Notes: a model not told the origin generated them from the sequence alone. A DNA stretch of 40,718 nt from Thiotrichales bacterium (GCA_003567955.1 PWYF01000191.1:1-40718); one strand, 5' to 3'. Positions 8,162 to 19,962 are shown, counted from the first letter of the stretch. Translations and numbers: made by a program.

Positions 8162-8236
8162 AATATGCTGACCCTGTGTGACGCCTGCCTTGCAAAAGGC
8201 GCAAAACCGACATCCTGTCAGAGCATTCCATCATCT

Positions 8237-8677
8237 ATGAGACCACGAGACCCCATAGCCCTGTCAAGCCTGGTCCGCAGCACGGGGGCGCTGGACAAGG
8301 TATTTGAACACACCCGGGAACTTGAAATCCTCAACCGGGAGTTGCGGGCTTTGCTGCCCGAGGCGCTGGCGGGGCATTGTGCCGTGGCCCGGTGTGACCA
8401 GAATGAACTGGCACTGGTGACTGACACCCCGGCACGTGCCGCGCGTGTGCGCTATATGAGCCGGGGCATTCTGGAAGGATTGCGAGAGCATATCAAGCCG
8501 CCGCCGGGGAAGATCAAGGTGTCGGTGGCACCGGTGCAACCGCTGGCGGAACAAGTTCCGATGAAACGGCAACTGTCGGCGGAAGCGGCCGCCAGACTGC
8601 GCAGCCTGGCAGATACGGTGGATGACAGGGAACTGGCCGCCAGCCTCCGGCGGCTGGCGTCACGGGCCGGCGACTGA
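8237..8677 (+). CDS. dciA: DUF721/DciA-family protein (candidate DnaB helicase loader)
   Basis: MRPRDPIALSSLVRSTGALDKVFEHTRELEILNRELRALLPEALAGHCAVARCDQNELALVTDTPARAARVRYM fits the DUF721 layout; conserved position next to lpxC and secA. Confidence 0.8.
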   Translation: MRPRDPIALSSLVRSTGALDKVFEHTRELEILNRELRALLPEALAGHCAVARCDQNELALVTDTPARAARVRYMSRGILEGLREHIKPPPGKIKVSVAPVQPLAEQVPMKRQLSAEAAARLRSLADTVDDRELAASLRRLASRAGD

Positions 8678-8701
8678 ACCCGGACTGCGCGAAACCGGCG
8701 C

Positions 8702-9613
8702 TCAGGCAGTCAGTGGGTTGAGGAAAGACACCGGGGCCTTGTCGGCCTCCTTGAATGTCACTTCCTCCCAGGCCTCCTGATCGGCCATCAGCGCCCGCAC
8801 CAGGCGGTTATTCAGATCGTGGCCCGAGCGATAGCCGGTAAAGCGGCCGATCAGGCTGTTGCCCATCAGGTAGAGGTCGCCGATCGCATCCAGGATCTTG
8901 TGTTTGACGAACTCATCCTCATAGCGCAGGCCGTCTTCATTGAGCACCCGGTAATCATCCACCACGATGGCGTTGTCCATGCTGCCACCGAGCGCCAGAT
9001 TGTTGTCACGCAGCATCTCGATTTCGCGCATGAAACCGAAAGTGCGTGCACGACTGACCTCACGCACAAAGGATGTGGTGGAGAAATCCACGCTGGCGCT
9101 GTGACTGTGGTTGCGGAACACCGGATGATCAAACTCGATGGTGAAATCCACCTGAAAACCGTCATGCGGATCAAAGCGGGCCCACTTGCCCTCGTCTTCC
9201 ACCACCACCGGTCGCTTGATGCGAATAAAGCGCTTGGGCGCATCCTGCTCCTCGATACCCGCGGACTGGATCAGAAACACAAACGGACCGGCGCTGCCAT
9301 CCATGATCGGCACTTCCGGCGCACTCAGCTCAACCACGGCATTATCAATGCCCAGACCGGCCATGGCGGACAACAAATGCTCCACCGTGGCGACCCGGAC
9401 CGCGCCATCGCAAAGCGCCGTGCACAGGCGGGTATCGCCCACCTTGTCGGCCCGCGCAAGGATCTCATTGTCGGGGCCGTCCATATCCGTACGGCGGAAG
9501 ACGATACCGTGATCGGCCGGCGCCGGGCGCAGGGTCATATAGACCTTTTCACCCGAATGCAGACCAATACCGGTGGCCCGGATCATGTTTTTCAAAGTCC
9601 GTTGACGAAGCAT
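8702..9613 (-). CDS. lpxC: UDP-3-O-acyl-N-acetylglucosamine deacetylase LpxC
   Basis: [43 protein letters not shown]; motifs [14 protein letters not shown] and [13 protein letters not shown]. Confidence 0.97.
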   Translation of the reverse strand: MLRQRTLKNMIRATGIGLHSGEKVYMTLRPAPADHGIVFRRTDMDGPDNEILARADKVGDTRLCTALCDGAVRVATVEHLLSAMAGLGIDNAVVELSAPEVPIMDGSAGPFVFLIQSAGIEEQDAPKRFIRIKRPVVVEDEGKWARFDPHDGFQVDFTIEFDHPVFRNHSHSASVDFSTTSFVREVSRARTFGFMREIEMLRDNNLALGGSMDNAIVVDDYRVLNEDGLRYEDEFVKHKILDAIGDLYLMGNSLIGRFTGYRSGHDLNNRLVRALMADQEAWEEVTFKEADKAPVSFLNPLTA

Positions 9614-9809
9614 ACCTGGGGTTACCCTGGGTTTGGCGCGGGACCTGGTCGGCCGTTTGCGACCGGCTGTCCCGACTGATCGGGGGCTAGGCTGTGCCAT
9701 GACAGACCAGGTCGTCACCACCACCAGCACGGGCAATCCATTTCGCCCCGGCTGTGAGTTGGTGTCCGACCCGCTCCCTGTTCACGTTCAGCCCACCGCA
9801 ATGGGCGAT

Positions 9810-9815
9810 ATTATA
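9810..9815 (-). promoter_or_regulatory. Candidate -10 hexamer (TATAAT) between ftsZ and lpxC
   Basis: Perfect TATAAT on the minus strand in the 243-bp intergenic gap; no good -35. Confidence 0.35.
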
Positions 9816-9856
9816 ACTGCTTTTCATAACGCACGCACCTCCCGGGCACTTGCCCT

Positions 9857-11005
9857 TCAGTCGGCCTGGCGCCGCAAAAATGCCGGCACATCAAGGTATT
9901 CCATGTCAGCATCGCTACCGGCGGTCACATCACTGCCTTCGGCCCGCTTCTTGCGGATCACCGTGGGCCGATCAAGCTGGGCGTAGTCCACTTCACCCGC
10001 GCTGTTGTGCTGCACGGGTCGCACCGGCTTGTCGGTGATGCGGTTCAGTGCATGCTCCAGCCCGGTTGCAACCACGGTCACCCGCAGTTCGCCGGTAATT
10101 TCAGGATCAATGACCGTACCCACAACCACGGTGGCGTCTTCCGAGGCGACTTCCTTGACGCAGTTGCCAACCTCTTCAAACTCACCAATAGACAGGTCCA
10201 TGCCAGCCGTTACATTGACCAGGATGCCGCGGGCCCCGGCGAGGTTGAACTCTTCCAGCAACGGACTCGACAACGCCGCATCGGCTGCGGTACGGGCACG
10301 ATTTTCGCCGGAGGCCATACCGGAACCCATCATTGCCATACCCATCTCGGACATCACGGTGCGTACGTCGGCAAAGTCCACATTGATGAGACCAGGCCGG
10401 GTAATCAGCTCGGCAATCCCGGACACCGCATTGAGCAACACCTTGTCCGCGGACTTGAAAGCGTCGAGCAAACCGGCATCCTTGCCCAGCACCGTGAGCA
10501 GCTTCTCGTTGGGAATGGTGATCAGCGAATCCACGTGTTTGGCCAGACTGGCAATCCCTTCCCGGGCCACGTGCATGCGCTTGTTGCCCTCAAACGGAAA
10601 GGGCTTGGTGACCACGGCCACCACCAGAATGCCCATCTCCCGGGCCAGCTCGGCCACCACCGGTGCCGCGCCGGTGCCCGTACCACCGCCCATGCCGGCG
10701 GTCACGAACAGCATGTCGGTGCCTTCGATGACTTCCTGGATCCTTTCGCGATCCTCCAGCGCGGCCTGGCGGCCCACTTCCGGGTCAGCTCCGGCGCCCA
10801 GGCCCTTGGTGATACCACAGCCGAGCTGCAGCACCGTCCCTGCAGTACTGTTTTTCAGCGCCTGGGCGTCGGTGTTGGCGTAGATAAACTCCACCCCCTC
10901 GACACCGGCCGTTGACATATTCTGGACAGCGTTGCCACCGCCGCCCCCGACACCGATTACCTTGATCACGGCGTTTTGACTATATGCATCCATCAGTTCA
11001 AACAT
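9857..11005 (-). CDS. ftsZ: Cell division GTPase FtsZ
   Basis: MFELMDAYSQNAVIKVIGVGGGGGNAV; tubulin signature GGGTGTGAAPVVA; C-terminal peptide DVPAFLRRQAD; good RBS upstream. Confidence 0.98.
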   Translation of the reverse strand: MFELMDAYSQNAVIKVIGVGGGGGNAVQNMSTAGVEGVEFIYANTDAQALKNSTAGTVLQLGCGITKGLGAGADPEVGRQAALEDRERIQEVIEGTDMLFVTAGMGGGTGTGAAPVVAELAREMGILVVAVVTKPFPFEGNKRMHVAREGIASLAKHVDSLITIPNEKLLTVLGKDAGLLDAFKSADKVLLNAVSGIAELITRPGLINVDFADVRTVMSEMGMAMMGSGMASGENRARTAADAALSSPLLEEFNLAGARGILVNVTAGMDLSIGEFEEVGNCVKEVASEDATVVVGTVIDPEITGELRVTVVATGLEHALNRITDKPVRPVQHNSAGEVDYAQLDRPTVIRKKRAEGSDVTAGSDADMEYLDVPAFLRRQAD

Positions 11006-11046
11006 GATTCCGCCCTCCTCTTGAATTCGGGCCTTGCACAAAAATT

Positions 11047-12282
11047 TCAGAAGTTGCCTTCAAACCAGTTCTTCATCCGTTGCCACAAACCATCAAACGT
11101 CAAACCGACGTTCGCCCTTTGCTGGTTAGCCAGCATGTTCTCCCTGCCCAGTAACAGCAGCCCCACGCCCGTAGCGCACATGGGGTTGCTGACCACATCC
11201 GACAGACCCGTCACGTACTGGGGGATACCCAGTCTCACCGGCATGTGAAACACCTCCTCCGCCAGATCCACCGCGCCTTCCATGCGCGAGGTACCGCCGG
11301 TCAGAACAATGCCGGCAGCAATCTGCTCCTCGAACCCGCTGCGCCGCAGCTCGGCCTGCACCAGGTTGAACAGCTCTTCGTAACGTGGCTCAACCACCTC
11401 GGCCAGGGTCTGCCGGGCCAGCCGCCGGGCCGGGCGATCCCCCACGCTGGGGACATCGATGCTTTCGTCCGTGCTGGCAAGCTGCGACAGGGCGCAGGCG
11501 TATTTCAGCTTGATCTCTTCGGCATGATGCGTCGGTGTGCGCAGGGCCACGGCAATGTCATTGGTGACCTGGTCGCCGGCAATGGGAATTACCGCGGTAT
11601 GGCGAATCGCACCTTCAGTAAACACCGCCATGTCAGTCGTGCCGCCGCCAATATCCACCAGGCACACACCCAGTTCGCGCTCGTCCTGGGTGAGTACGGC
11701 GTGACTGGAAGCGAGTTGCTCAAGCACCACATCATCGACCTCCAGCCCGCATCGATTGACGCACTTGACGATGTTCTGCACCGCCGACAGGGCGCCGGTC
11801 ACCATGTGCACCTTGGCCTGCAGGCGCACCCCGAACATGCCGATCGGTTCGCGCACCCCTTCCTGGTCATCAATGATGAATTCCTGCGGCAGGATATGGA
11901 GGATCTTCTGATCCGCCGGGATGGCCACGGCCCGCGCGGCATCAATGACCCGGTCCACATCACTCTGGGAGACTTCCTTGTCGCTGATGGAAGCAATGCC
12001 GTGAGAGTTCAGGCTCTTGACGTGACTGCCGGCAATCCCGGTATACACCGAGTGAATTTCACAACCGGCCATCAGCTCCGCTTCCTCCACGGCCCGCTGG
12101 ATGGACTGCACGGTGGATTCGATGTTGACCACCACGCCTTTTTTCATGCCGCGCGAGGGATGCGAGCCCACACCGATAATCTCCACCGTATCGTCGGCAG
12201 TGATTTCGGCGACGATGGCCATCACCTTGGAGGTCCCGATATCCAGACCCACAATCAGATTCTGTTCCGGTTTCCGCGTCAT
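11047..12282 (-). CDS. ftsA: Cell division protein FtsA
   Basis: VGLDIGTSKVMAIVAEI...; C-terminal amphipathic helix WQRMKNWFEGNF. Confidence 0.98.
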   Translation of the reverse strand: MTRKPEQNLIVGLDIGTSKVMAIVAEITADDTVEIIGVGSHPSRGMKKGVVVNIESTVQSIQRAVEEAELMAGCEIHSVYTGIAGSHVKSLNSHGIASISDKEVSQSDVDRVIDAARAVAIPADQKILHILPQEFIIDDQEGVREPIGMFGVRLQAKVHMVTGALSAVQNIVKCVNRCGLEVDDVVLEQLASSHAVLTQDERELGVCLVDIGGGTTDMAVFTEGAIRHTAVIPIAGDQVTNDIAVALRTPTHHAEEIKLKYACALSQLASTDESIDVPSVGDRPARRLARQTLAEVVEPRYEELFNLVQAELRRSGFEEQIAAGIVLTGGTSRMEGAVDLAEEVFHMPVRLGIPQYVTGLSDVVSNPMCATGVGLLLLGRENMLANQQRANVGLTFDGLWQRMKNWFEGNF

Positions 12283-12288
12283 CTGCTG

Positions 12289-13041
12289 TTATCCCCCTTC
12301 AGCGTCGCGTTCACGTTCCGCGACCGCAAACCCATTGGTGTAGCGCAAGTCCACGTAACGCACCCGCATCACACGATCAGCAATCTCAGGCCAGCCATGG
12401 CGGAGAAAACGCTCGGCCTGCACCAGCGGATCCGCCGTGCCCAACCGGACTTCCACCCCCTGCGCCAGCACCATGCGCCAGCTGCCCCGACGGTCCAGCA
12501 ACAGCTGCGAGGCCATCAGTTCGTGACTGGCCAGTCGGGGGTGCAATTCACGCCACACCGCCAACATCTCGGCCGAGCGCTCCGGCGGGCCGTTAAACAC
12601 GGGCAGATCAACCAGCGATGCCGGCGCCGATGCCTCAAACAGTTCGCCCCGCTCATTGACCAGCCCGGTTTCACCCCAGCGCGCGACAGCCTGGTGTTCC
12701 TCCAGCGCCACGTGTATTCCATCCGGCCAGACCCGCCGCAGACGAACTTTGTCCACCCATGGCATGCTCGACAATTCGTCTTCCAGCTGCGACAGATCCA
12801 GCCCCATAATCCGTTCGCCCTGCCACGGCCGCAGCACGTCAGCCACGGCGGCCTCGTTCACCTGCGCGAAGGGCGCCGACACCTGCACCTGTGCCAGCCC
12901 GGTCTGGGCCAGCATGGCGCGGGTCCCGAACACCAGCGCGGCGGCAAAAATCAGCCCGAACATCACCACCCCCGTCCAGGGCCGCAAGCGGGGCCAGCGG
13001 CGCACGCCGGTCTCTGTTTGTCTGCGCGCCTGGGCTTTCAT
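12289..13041 (-). CDS. ftsQ: Cell division protein FtsQ
   Basis: From MKAQARRQTETGVRRW; TM segment, POTRA-type region, WVDKVRLRRVWPDGIHVALEEHQAVARWG; ATGA overlap with ddlB. Confidence 0.94.
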   Translation of the reverse strand: MKAQARRQTETGVRRWPRLRPWTGVVMFGLIFAAALVFGTRAMLAQTGLAQVQVSAPFAQVNEAAVADVLRPWQGERIMGLDLSQLEDELSSMPWVDKVRLRRVWPDGIHVALEEHQAVARWGETGLVNERGELFEASAPASLVDLPVFNGPPERSAEMLAVWRELHPRLASHELMASQLLLDRRGSWRMVLAQGVEVRLGTADPLVQAERFLRHGWPEIADRVMRVRYVDLRYTNGFAVAERERDAEGG

Positions 13042-13997
13042 GGCTGACCTCCCCCGCTCGCAACCAGACTGGTTTCCAGAATCGCCCAGACCAGGGTTTC
13101 GAAATCCATACCTGCGGCAGCGGCGGACATGGGTACCAGGCTGTGATCGGTCATGCCCGGCACCGCATTGAGTTCCAGCAATCCGATCTCGCCCGCGCCG
13201 TCGAGCATGAAATCCACTCTTCCCCAGCCCCGGGCATCGAGCCCATCGAAGGCACGGCGGCACAATTCGCCGATACGCGCCTCGGTATCCTCGTCAAGCC
13301 CGCAGGGGCAGAGATAGCGGGTCTGGTCCGAGTCATACTTGGCCTGGTAGTCATAAAAGGCGTGCGGGGTTTCCAGCCGAATCATCGGCAACACCTGCCC
13401 CTGCAACAGCGTGGCGGTATATTCCCCGCCGTCTACCCAGGCCTCGGCAAGCACCCGTGTATCCAGCGCCATTGCTTCACGCCAGGCCGCCAGCATGTCG
13501 GCCTGGCGCTCGACCTTGCTGATGCCGATACTGGAGCCCTCGCGCGAGGGCTTGATTACCAGCGGCAGTCCCAGGCGGGCCACCGCCGTGGCCAAATCCG
13601 CTTCCTCGCGCAACCAGCAGTAGTCCGGCGTGGGCAGCCCCTGGGCCTGCCACAGCTGTTTGCTGCGCAACTTGTCCATACTCAGGGCACAGCCCATCAC
13701 GCCACTGCCGGTATAGGGGATAGCCAACGCCTCAAGCACGCCCTGAACCACACCGTCCTCGCCGCCACGTCCGTGCAGGGCGACAAAGGCCCGGTCAAAG
13801 CCGGGCAGCCCGGCCAATTCGCCACGCTTGAGGTCAACGCCCTCGGCCTGCACGCCGGCACGCTGCAGCGCCGCAAGCACGGCCTGACCACTGCGCAGGG
13901 AAATCTCGCGCTCGGCCGACCAGCCACCCATAAGCACGGCAACCCGACCAAAGTCCTGTGGTCGGGAGACTTGCGGTTGCCAGTCCAGGCGCATCAT
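13038..13997 (-). CDS. ddlB: D-alanine--D-alanine ligase
   Basis: VAVLMGGWSAEREISLRSG; ATP-grasp motifs; LELNAVPGMTDHSLVPMSA. Confidence 0.97.
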   Translation of the reverse strand: MMRLDWQPQVSRPQDFGRVAVLMGGWSAEREISLRSGQAVLAALQRAGVQAEGVDLKRGELAGLPGFDRAFVALHGRGGEDGVVQGVLEALAIPYTGSGVMGCALSMDKLRSKQLWQAQGLPTPDYCWLREEADLATAVARLGLPLVIKPSREGSSIGISKVERQADMLAAWREAMALDTRVLAEAWVDGGEYTATLLQGQVLPMIRLETPHAFYDYQAKYDSDQTRYLCPCGLDEDTEARIGELCRRAFDGLDARGWGRVDFMLDGAGEIGLLELNAVPGMTDHSLVPMSAAAAGMDFETLVWAILETSLVASGGGQP

Positions 13998-14887
13998 GCC
14001 GGCCTCCCCACAATCTGCACTTCAGGCTCGAGCAGGACGTCGAAACGCGCCTGCACCGTGTCGCGCACATGCGTAATCAGCGCCTCCATGTCCCCGGCCC
14101 GGGCCGCCCCGGTATTGACGATGAAATTGGCATGCTTGTCCGAAACCCGGGCGCCGCCGATGGCAAACCCCTTGAGCCCGACGGCCTCGATCAAGCGGGC
14201 AGCGTGATCGCCAGGCGGATTGCGGAACACCGATCCACAGCTGGGCTCGCCCGTGGGCTGGGTGGCCCCGCGGCGGGCCAGCATCTCGCGAATCCTCGCA
14301 CGCCCTTCACCATCTGCATCGGTCTCAAATCGCAGTCGCGCTGCGACGAACCATTCATCCCGTGGCCCGGCCACCGTGCGATAACCAATCTGATATTCAG
14401 CCGGCTGACGCCAGTGGACCCGGCCCTGACGGTCCATCACCTGGACTTCACACACACGCTCCCAGGTCTCTCCGCCAAAAGCTCCGGCATTCATCGCCAG
14501 GGCACCGCCCAGCGTGCCCGGGATACCGGCAAAGAACTCGCCGCCAGCCAGCCCCTGACGCACACTCTGGCGGGCAATCCGGGCACAGGGCACACCGGCT
14601 CCGGCCAGCACCTGTCCATCCGTCTCGAAGACCAGCCCCGACAACGCGCCGTGCACCGCAATCACGCTGCCCTCCAGGCCGCCATCACGTACCAGCAGGT
14701 TGCTGCCCAGACCTACCCAGTACACCGGCTCGCCGGGATCAAGCTGGCGCATGTACTCGGCCAGATCATTCACATCCGCCGGCCGGAAAAAGCGGGCCGC
14801 ACAGCCGCCCACACGCCAGGAGGTATGCCGGGACATGGGCTCGTTGTAGCGCAACTCGCCGCGCAGGGATTCCGCCATCGCCATCAT
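13994..14887 (-). CDS. murB: UDP-N-acetylmuramate dehydrogenase MurB
   Basis: [52 protein letters not shown]. Confidence 0.97.
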   Translation of the reverse strand: MMAMAESLRGELRYNEPMSRHTSWRVGGCAARFFRPADVNDLAEYMRQLDPGEPVYWVGLGSNLLVRDGGLEGSVIAVHGALSGLVFETDGQVLAGAGVPCARIARQSVRQGLAGGEFFAGIPGTLGGALAMNAGAFGGETWERVCEVQVMDRQGRVHWRQPAEYQIGYRTVAGPRDEWFVAARLRFETDADGEGRARIREMLARRGATQPTGEPSCGSVFRNPPGDHAARLIEAVGLKGFAIGGARVSDKHANFIVNTGAARAGDMEALITHVRDTVQARFDVLLEPEVQIVGRPA

Positions 14888-16326
14888 GGGGCCGCCTCCG
14901 CTGCCAGTGCCGCCGGCAGTGCTGCCGACGCCGTGCCTATATCACCCGCGCCCAGGGTCAGGATCACATCACCCTCCCGAAGCACACCGCCCAACGCCTC
15001 CGCCAACTCGTCCAGGCGGGGCACAAAAACCGGCTCAACCCGACCCCGGGTGCGCACCGCACGGCTCAGGGCGCGGCCGTCGGCATCCTTGACCGGCGCT
15101 TCGCCCGCGGCATAGACCTCACACAACACCAGGCAGTCCGCCTGCGAAAGCACACGGGTAAAGTCTTCGAACAAGTCGCGTGTGCGGCTGTAGCGATGCG
15201 GCTGGAACACCACCACCAACCGGCGCCCGGGCCAGGCTTCACGTACAGCCCGCATGGTGGCCTCGATTTCCCGCGGGTGATGACCATAATCATCCACCAG
15301 CAACACCTGCCCGGCCGGGGTCTGGATGTCGCCATGGATCTGCAAACGCCGGCCAATGCCCTGGAAACCCGCCAGCGCCGACTGAATTGCTTCCGGCGCC
15401 ACGCCCAGTTCATGGCCCACAGCTATGGCCGCCAGCGCGTTGAGCACGTTGTGGCGCCCGGGCATATTGAGCACCAGCGATAATGGCTTGTCGCGATCCG
15501 GCAGCGACACCTTGAGACGGGTCGTTTCTCCCCCGGGGGCAATATCAAAGCCGCGCACGGCGGCATCACTGTCAAGGCCATAGGTCAGCACCGGCCGACT
15601 GACTTCATCCAGCAGCGCCCGCACCACCGGATCATCAATACACATGACGGCCAGACCATAAAAAGGCAGGTTGTGCAGGAAGCGGACAAAGGTTTGGCGC
15701 AGGCGGTCAAAATCACCGCCATAGGTGTCCAGGTGGTCCGCATCGATATTCGTGACCACCGCCATCAGCGGTTGCAGATGCAGGAACGAGGCATCACTTT
15801 CATCCGCCTCGGCCACCAGATAATATCCAGAGCCCAGTCGCGCATTAACACCGGCGCTGTTGAGCCGCCCACCGATCACAAAGGTGGGATCAAGCCCGGC
15901 CTCGGCCAGCACGCTGGCGACCAGACTGGTGGTGGTCGTCTTGCCGTGGGTGCCAGCCACCGCAATGCCATGACGGAAACGCATCAGTTCGGCCAGCATT
16001 TCCGCGCGCGGCACCACCGGGATGCGTCGCGCGTGCGCTGCCTGCACTTCCGGGTTGGCACTGTCGACAGCACTGGAAACCACAACCACGTCCACCTCGG
16101 CAACGGCTTCGGCGCTGTGGCCACAGGCGATACGCGCGCCCAGCCCGGCCAGCCGCTGCGTCGCCGGGCTTTCGCGCAGATCCGAGCCACTGATCTCATA
16201 GCCCAGGTTCAACAACACCTCGGCAATACCCGACATACCGGCACCACCGATACCCACGAAATGGATCCGGCGAATCCGGCCCATCCAGGCCTGTAACGGA
16301 TTGTGTTGTGGCGCCTGCGCGCTCAT
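14884..16326 (-). CDS. murC: UDP-N-acetylmuramate--L-alanine ligase MurC
   Basis: [42 protein letters not shown]. Confidence 0.98.
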   Translation of the reverse strand: MSAQAPQHNPLQAWMGRIRRIHFVGIGGAGMSGIAEVLLNLGYEISGSDLRESPATQRLAGLGARIACGHSAEAVAEVDVVVVSSAVDSANPEVQAAHARRIPVVPRAEMLAELMRFRHGIAVAGTHGKTTTTSLVASVLAEAGLDPTFVIGGRLNSAGVNARLGSGYYLVAEADESDASFLHLQPLMAVVTNIDADHLDTYGGDFDRLRQTFVRFLHNLPFYGLAVMCIDDPVVRALLDEVSRPVLTYGLDSDAAVRGFDIAPGGETTRLKVSLPDRDKPLSLVLNMPGRHNVLNALAAIAVGHELGVAPEAIQSALAGFQGIGRRLQIHGDIQTPAGQVLLVDDYGHHPREIEATMRAVREAWPGRRLVVVFQPHRYSRTRDLFEDFTRVLSQADCLVLCEVYAAGEAPVKDADGRALSRAVRTRGRVEPVFVPRLDELAEALGGVLREGDVILTLGAGDIGTASAALPAALAAEAAP

Positions 16327-17411
16327 CTCACACCTCCGGCCTGTATCAGGGCATCCGCCAGCGCTGTCGCCGCATCCGGCCGGGCCAGGGCACGGCCGGC
16401 GAGGGCCATGGCCCGCCGCCGTTCACCATCAGTCAGCAGGGGCGCCAGGGTTTCACTCAGGCGTTCTGCCGTCAGTTGCGACTGCGGCAACAACACAGCC
16501 GCGCCGGCAGCCACCAGCGGCGCAGCATTGTGTGTCTGGTGGTCATCCACCGCATACGGATACGGCACCAGCACGGCAGGCACTCCGGCCGCACTCAATT
16601 CCGCCACGGTGAGTGCCCCGGCGCGGGCCAGCACCACATCGGCCCGGGCATAGGCCGCGGCCATGTCCTCTATAAAGGGGGTCACCTCAACCTCACCGGC
16701 ATAATCACGCCAGGCAAGCCGGGCTTCCTCCAGGTGGGCCTGCCCGCACTGGTGCAACACTTTGGGCTGAGTGGCCCGATCAAGTTGCAACAACGCTCCG
16801 GGCACCATCTGGTTGATTGAGCGAGCGCCCTGGCTGCCACCCAGGATCAGCAGTTGCACCGCTTCACCCTGGCGGGCCTGCAAGCGTGCTTCCGGCGTTG
16901 CCAATGAAGCGATATCCGCACGCACCGGATTGCCAATTACTCTGGCGCCGACGCGCGTCGGGAAGGTGTGATCAAAAGCGCACAGCACCTCACCGCCGAG
17001 ACGCGCCAGAATCCGGTTGGTCAGCCCGGGAATGGCGTTCTGTTCATGAATGACCAGGGGATAGCGCAGCAGCCAGGCCATCAACCCGCCGGGGCCGGCG
17101 GCGAATCCGCCCATACTCAGCACCACCGCCGGTCGCACCCGGGCAAGCACCCGCCATGCCTGCCAAAGCGCCCGGGCAAGCACCAGCGGAGCACCCAGCC
17201 AGCGTCGCCAGCCGCTGCCCCGCAGGCCGCGAATATCCAGATGATGCAGGGGAATTCCGGCCGCCGGGACGACCCGGGCTTCAAGGCCGGCAGCCGTGCC
17301 CAGCCAGCGCACCGGGATATCACGCTGGCGCAATACTTCAGCGACCGCCAGCCCCGGGAACACATGGCCACCGGTGCCCCCGGCCATAATCAGTACCGGC
17401 CGCGCGCTCAT
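16323..17411 (-). CDS. murG: UDP-GlcNAc undecaprenyl-PP-MurNAc-pentapeptide transferase MurG
   Basis: [42 protein letters not shown]. Confidence 0.98.
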   Translation of the reverse strand: MSARPVLIMAGGTGGHVFPGLAVAEVLRQRDIPVRWLGTAAGLEARVVPAAGIPLHHLDIRGLRGSGWRRWLGAPLVLARALWQAWRVLARVRPAVVLSMGGFAAGPGGLMAWLLRYPLVIHEQNAIPGLTNRILARLGGEVLCAFDHTFPTRVGARVIGNPVRADIASLATPEARLQARQGEAVQLLILGGSQGARSINQMVPGALLQLDRATQPKVLHQCGQAHLEEARLAWRDYAGEVEVTPFIEDMAAAYARADVVLARAGALTVAELSAAGVPAVLVPYPYAVDDHQTHNAAPLVAAGAAVLLPQSQLTAERLSETLAPLLTDGERRRAMALAGRALARPDAATALADALIQAGGVR

Positions 17412-18619
17412 GCCACACCTCCCCGCGCACCCGGTGCTCGCACCTCAATCGCTACCCGAAGCACGATCGCCACGACCACGGCCATCACCAGCAAACTGCT
17501 GCCGCCGTAGCTCATCAGCGGCAACGTCAGGCCCTTGGTCGGCAGCAGCCCCATGTTGACGCCAATATTGACGAAGACCTGCAAACCCATCCAGGCACCC
17601 AGGCCGTAGACCAGGTACGCGGCGAACCAGCGCCCGGCGGTAGCGGCTTCGCCGGCAATCACCAGCATGCGCCAGACCACCACCGCGTACAGCGCGATAA
17701 TGGTCACCGACCCCACCAGCCCGAGTTCCTCGGCGATAATGGCAAACAGGAAATCCGTATGCGCCTCGGGCAGGTAAAACATTTTCTGCATGCTCGCCCC
17801 CAGCCCCGCACCCAGCCACTGGCCAGAGCCAATCGCCATCAGCGACTGGGTCAACTGAAAACCGGAGTTGAAGGGGTCAGCCCAGGGGTTAAGAAATCCG
17901 GTAAAGCGCGCCATGCGATAGGGTGAGCTCCAGACCAGAAACAACATGGCTGCCAGCGAGCCCGAAAACAGCAAGACAAAATAGCCCAGCCGCACCCCGG
18001 CCAGGTAAAACATGATCAGGGCCGCCGCCACCAGTACTGCCGCAGCCCCGAAATCCGGCTGCATCAACAACAGCGAGACGGCAAGACTGAGCACCAGCAT
18101 GGGTCGCAAAAAGGCGCCAATACCGACACGCAGTTCGGCATGCTGGCGCACCAGGTAGCCGGCCAGGTAGATCAGCAGGAACAGTCGCGCCGGCTCCGAG
18201 ACCTGGAGCTGGAACAAGCCCAGATCAATCCAGCGCGTGCTGCCGTTCACGGTCTTGCCCACGCCAGGCACCAGCACCAGTAACAACATCAACAGGGCAA
18301 GCCCCATCAGCACATAGCCCGAGCGCTCCCATAATCGTAGCGGTAATTGCAGCGTGAGGAATGCGGCCACCAGGGCCAGCAGCAGATAGATACTCTGGCG
18401 GGTGAAGTAGTGCCAGGGGTTACCCATCATGCGATCAGCCATGGGCATGGACGCTGAAGTCACCATCACCAGGCCCAGCGTGACCAGCGCCAGCACGGCC
18501 AGCAGCAGCGGGGTATCCAGGCGCGAAAGCACGCCCGCACGCTCGCCCGGGCGCATCCCCGTCGCGGCTCGCGGAGCACTGCCCGGAAGGCTGATGCCAC
18601 TGTTATAGATACTGGTCAT
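17408..18619 (-). CDS. ftsW: Peptidoglycan glycosyltransferase FtsW (SEDS family)
   Basis: Polytopic; NIGVNMGLLPTKGLTLPLMSYGGSSLL SEDS signature. Confidence 0.98.
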   Translation of the reverse strand: MTSIYNSGISLPGSAPRAATGMRPGERAGVLSRLDTPLLLAVLALVTLGLVMVTSASMPMADRMMGNPWHYFTRQSIYLLLALVAAFLTLQLPLRLWERSGYVLMGLALLMLLLVLVPGVGKTVNGSTRWIDLGLFQLQVSEPARLFLLIYLAGYLVRQHAELRVGIGAFLRPMLVLSLAVSLLLMQPDFGAAAVLVAAALIMFYLAGVRLGYFVLLFSGSLAAMLFLVWSSPYRMARFTGFLNPWADPFNSGFQLTQSLMAIGSGQWLGAGLGASMQKMFYLPEAHTDFLFAIIAEELGLVGSVTIIALYAVVVWRMLVIAGEAATAGRWFAAYLVYGLGAWMGLQVFVNIGVNMGLLPTKGLTLPLMSYGGSSLLVMAVVVAIVLRVAIEVRAPGARGGVA

Positions 18620-19962
18620 GCCGAAGCCAGCTCCCTCACCGCAGCCACAAAATCCCGACCGCGGTGTTCGTAACCTTCAAACATGTCGAAACTCGCGCAA
18701 GCCGGCGACAACAGCACCGCATCCCCTTGCCGGGCCAGGCGCGCCGCCATACGGACCGCTCGCGCCATCGATTCGGCGCGGTGCAACTCAGTGCAATCCG
18801 CCAGCGCGTCGGCGAGTAATGACGCATCCCGGCCGATCAATACTGCGGCGTGCACGTGCTCACGCACAGCCGGCGCCAGCACAGAGAAATCTGCATCCTT
18901 GCCCTCACCCCCGGCGATCAACACCAGCGGGCGGCCCAGGCCTTCAATGGCGGCCAGACTGGCGCCCGGATTGGTGGCCTTGGAGTCGTTATAGAAATCG
19001 ACCCCGTCAATGCGGGCCACCCACTGGCTGCGATGCGGCAAGCCCGGGAAGGTGCGCAATACTCCCAGCATGGCTTCGATCGGCAATCCGGCCGCTTCGC
19101 CGGTGGCCAGTGCCGCCAGGGCATTGGCCAGGTTGTGACGCCCCGGGATCAACAGTTCACCGGCAGGCAACAGGAGCGTTTCGCCCCGCGCCAGCCAGAC
19201 CGCGCCATCCCGTTCCAGCAACCCGTAATCTCGTTGTGTTGGCGGTTTGTCCAGACCGAAGGTAATAACTTGCGCCACCTCTCCGGCCATCCCCATGACC
19301 GTGGCGTCTTCGCGATTGAGGACTGCGGTCCGGGCATGAGCCAGGATCCGTTGCTTGGCTGCGGCGTACTCAGCCAGCCCGGCATAGCGGTCCATGTGAT
19401 CAGGGCTGATATTGAGTACTGTCGACACCCGGGTAGCCAGGGTGTCGGTCAACTCAAGCTGGAAACTCGAAAGTTCAAGCACATACAAGGCCGCCGGGTC
19501 GCCCTCGCCGGTGAGCAGATCCAGTGCCGGCGTCCCCAGGTTGCCCCCCATGCGTGTGGCCCCGGATACTTCACGCCCCATCAGCCCCACCAGCGTGGTC
19601 ACCGTACTCTTGCCATTGGACCCGGTTACCGCCACGACCGGGGCATCCACATGACGGGCAAACAACTCAATATCGCCATATACCGGCAGCCCGCGTGCAC
19701 GTGCTTCCAGCAGCACCGGCGTATCCGAGGCCAGACCCGGCGAGACGACCACCTGGTCAGCGTGATCCAGCACTGAAGGTGCCAACCCCCCCACAAAAAC
19801 CGCCACATCAGGCATATCGCGGCGCAGGGCTTCCAGCCCCGGCGGGTTGTCACGGGTATCGGCCACCGCCAGCACATCGCCACGGGCGCGCAGGAAGCGC
19901 ACCACCGACAGGCCGGTGACGCCCAGTCCCAGCACCAGGGTGCGCGTGGCCGCAACGCTCAT
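18616..19962 (-). CDS. murD: UDP-N-acetylmuramoylalanine--D-glutamate ligase MurD
   Basis: MSVAATRTLVLGLGVTGLSVVRFL; AVTGSNGKSTVTTLVG; an in-frame upstream ATG at 20016 is possible. Confidence 0.96.
   Translation of the reverse strand: MSVAATRTLVLGLGVTGLSVVRFLRARGDVLAVADTRDNPPGLEALRRDMPDVAVFVGGLAPSVLDHADQVVVSPGLASDTPVLLEARARGLPVYGDIELFARHVDAPVVAVTGSNGKSTVTTLVGLMGREVSGATRMGGNLGTPALDLLTGEGDPAALYVLELSSFQLELTDTLATRVSTVLNISPDHMDRYAGLAEYAAAKQRILAHARTAVLNREDATVMGMAGEVAQVITFGLDKPPTQRDYGLLERDGAVWLARGETLLLPAGELLIPGRHNLANALAALATGEAAGLPIEAMLGVLRTFPGLPHRSQWVARIDGVDFYNDSKATNPGASLAAIEGLGRPLVLIAGGEGKDADFSVLAPAVREHVHAAVLIGRDASLLADALADCTELHRAESMARAVRMAARLARQGDAVLLSPACASFDMFEGYEHRGRDFVAAVRELASA

Noticed and set aside
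11245-13047. Very long plus-strand ORFs opposite conserved genes, e.g. 600 aa at 11245-13047, 534 aa at 36754-38358, 501 aa at 38300-39805, 447 aa at 2671-4014, 364 aa at 5328-6422
   Set aside because: They are antisense to clearly identified genes (ftsA/ftsQ, hisD/hisG, murA, argJ, secA). High-GC codon bias in the real genes removes stops on the opposite strand. Translations are rich in G, H, R, Q and A with no recognisable domain.
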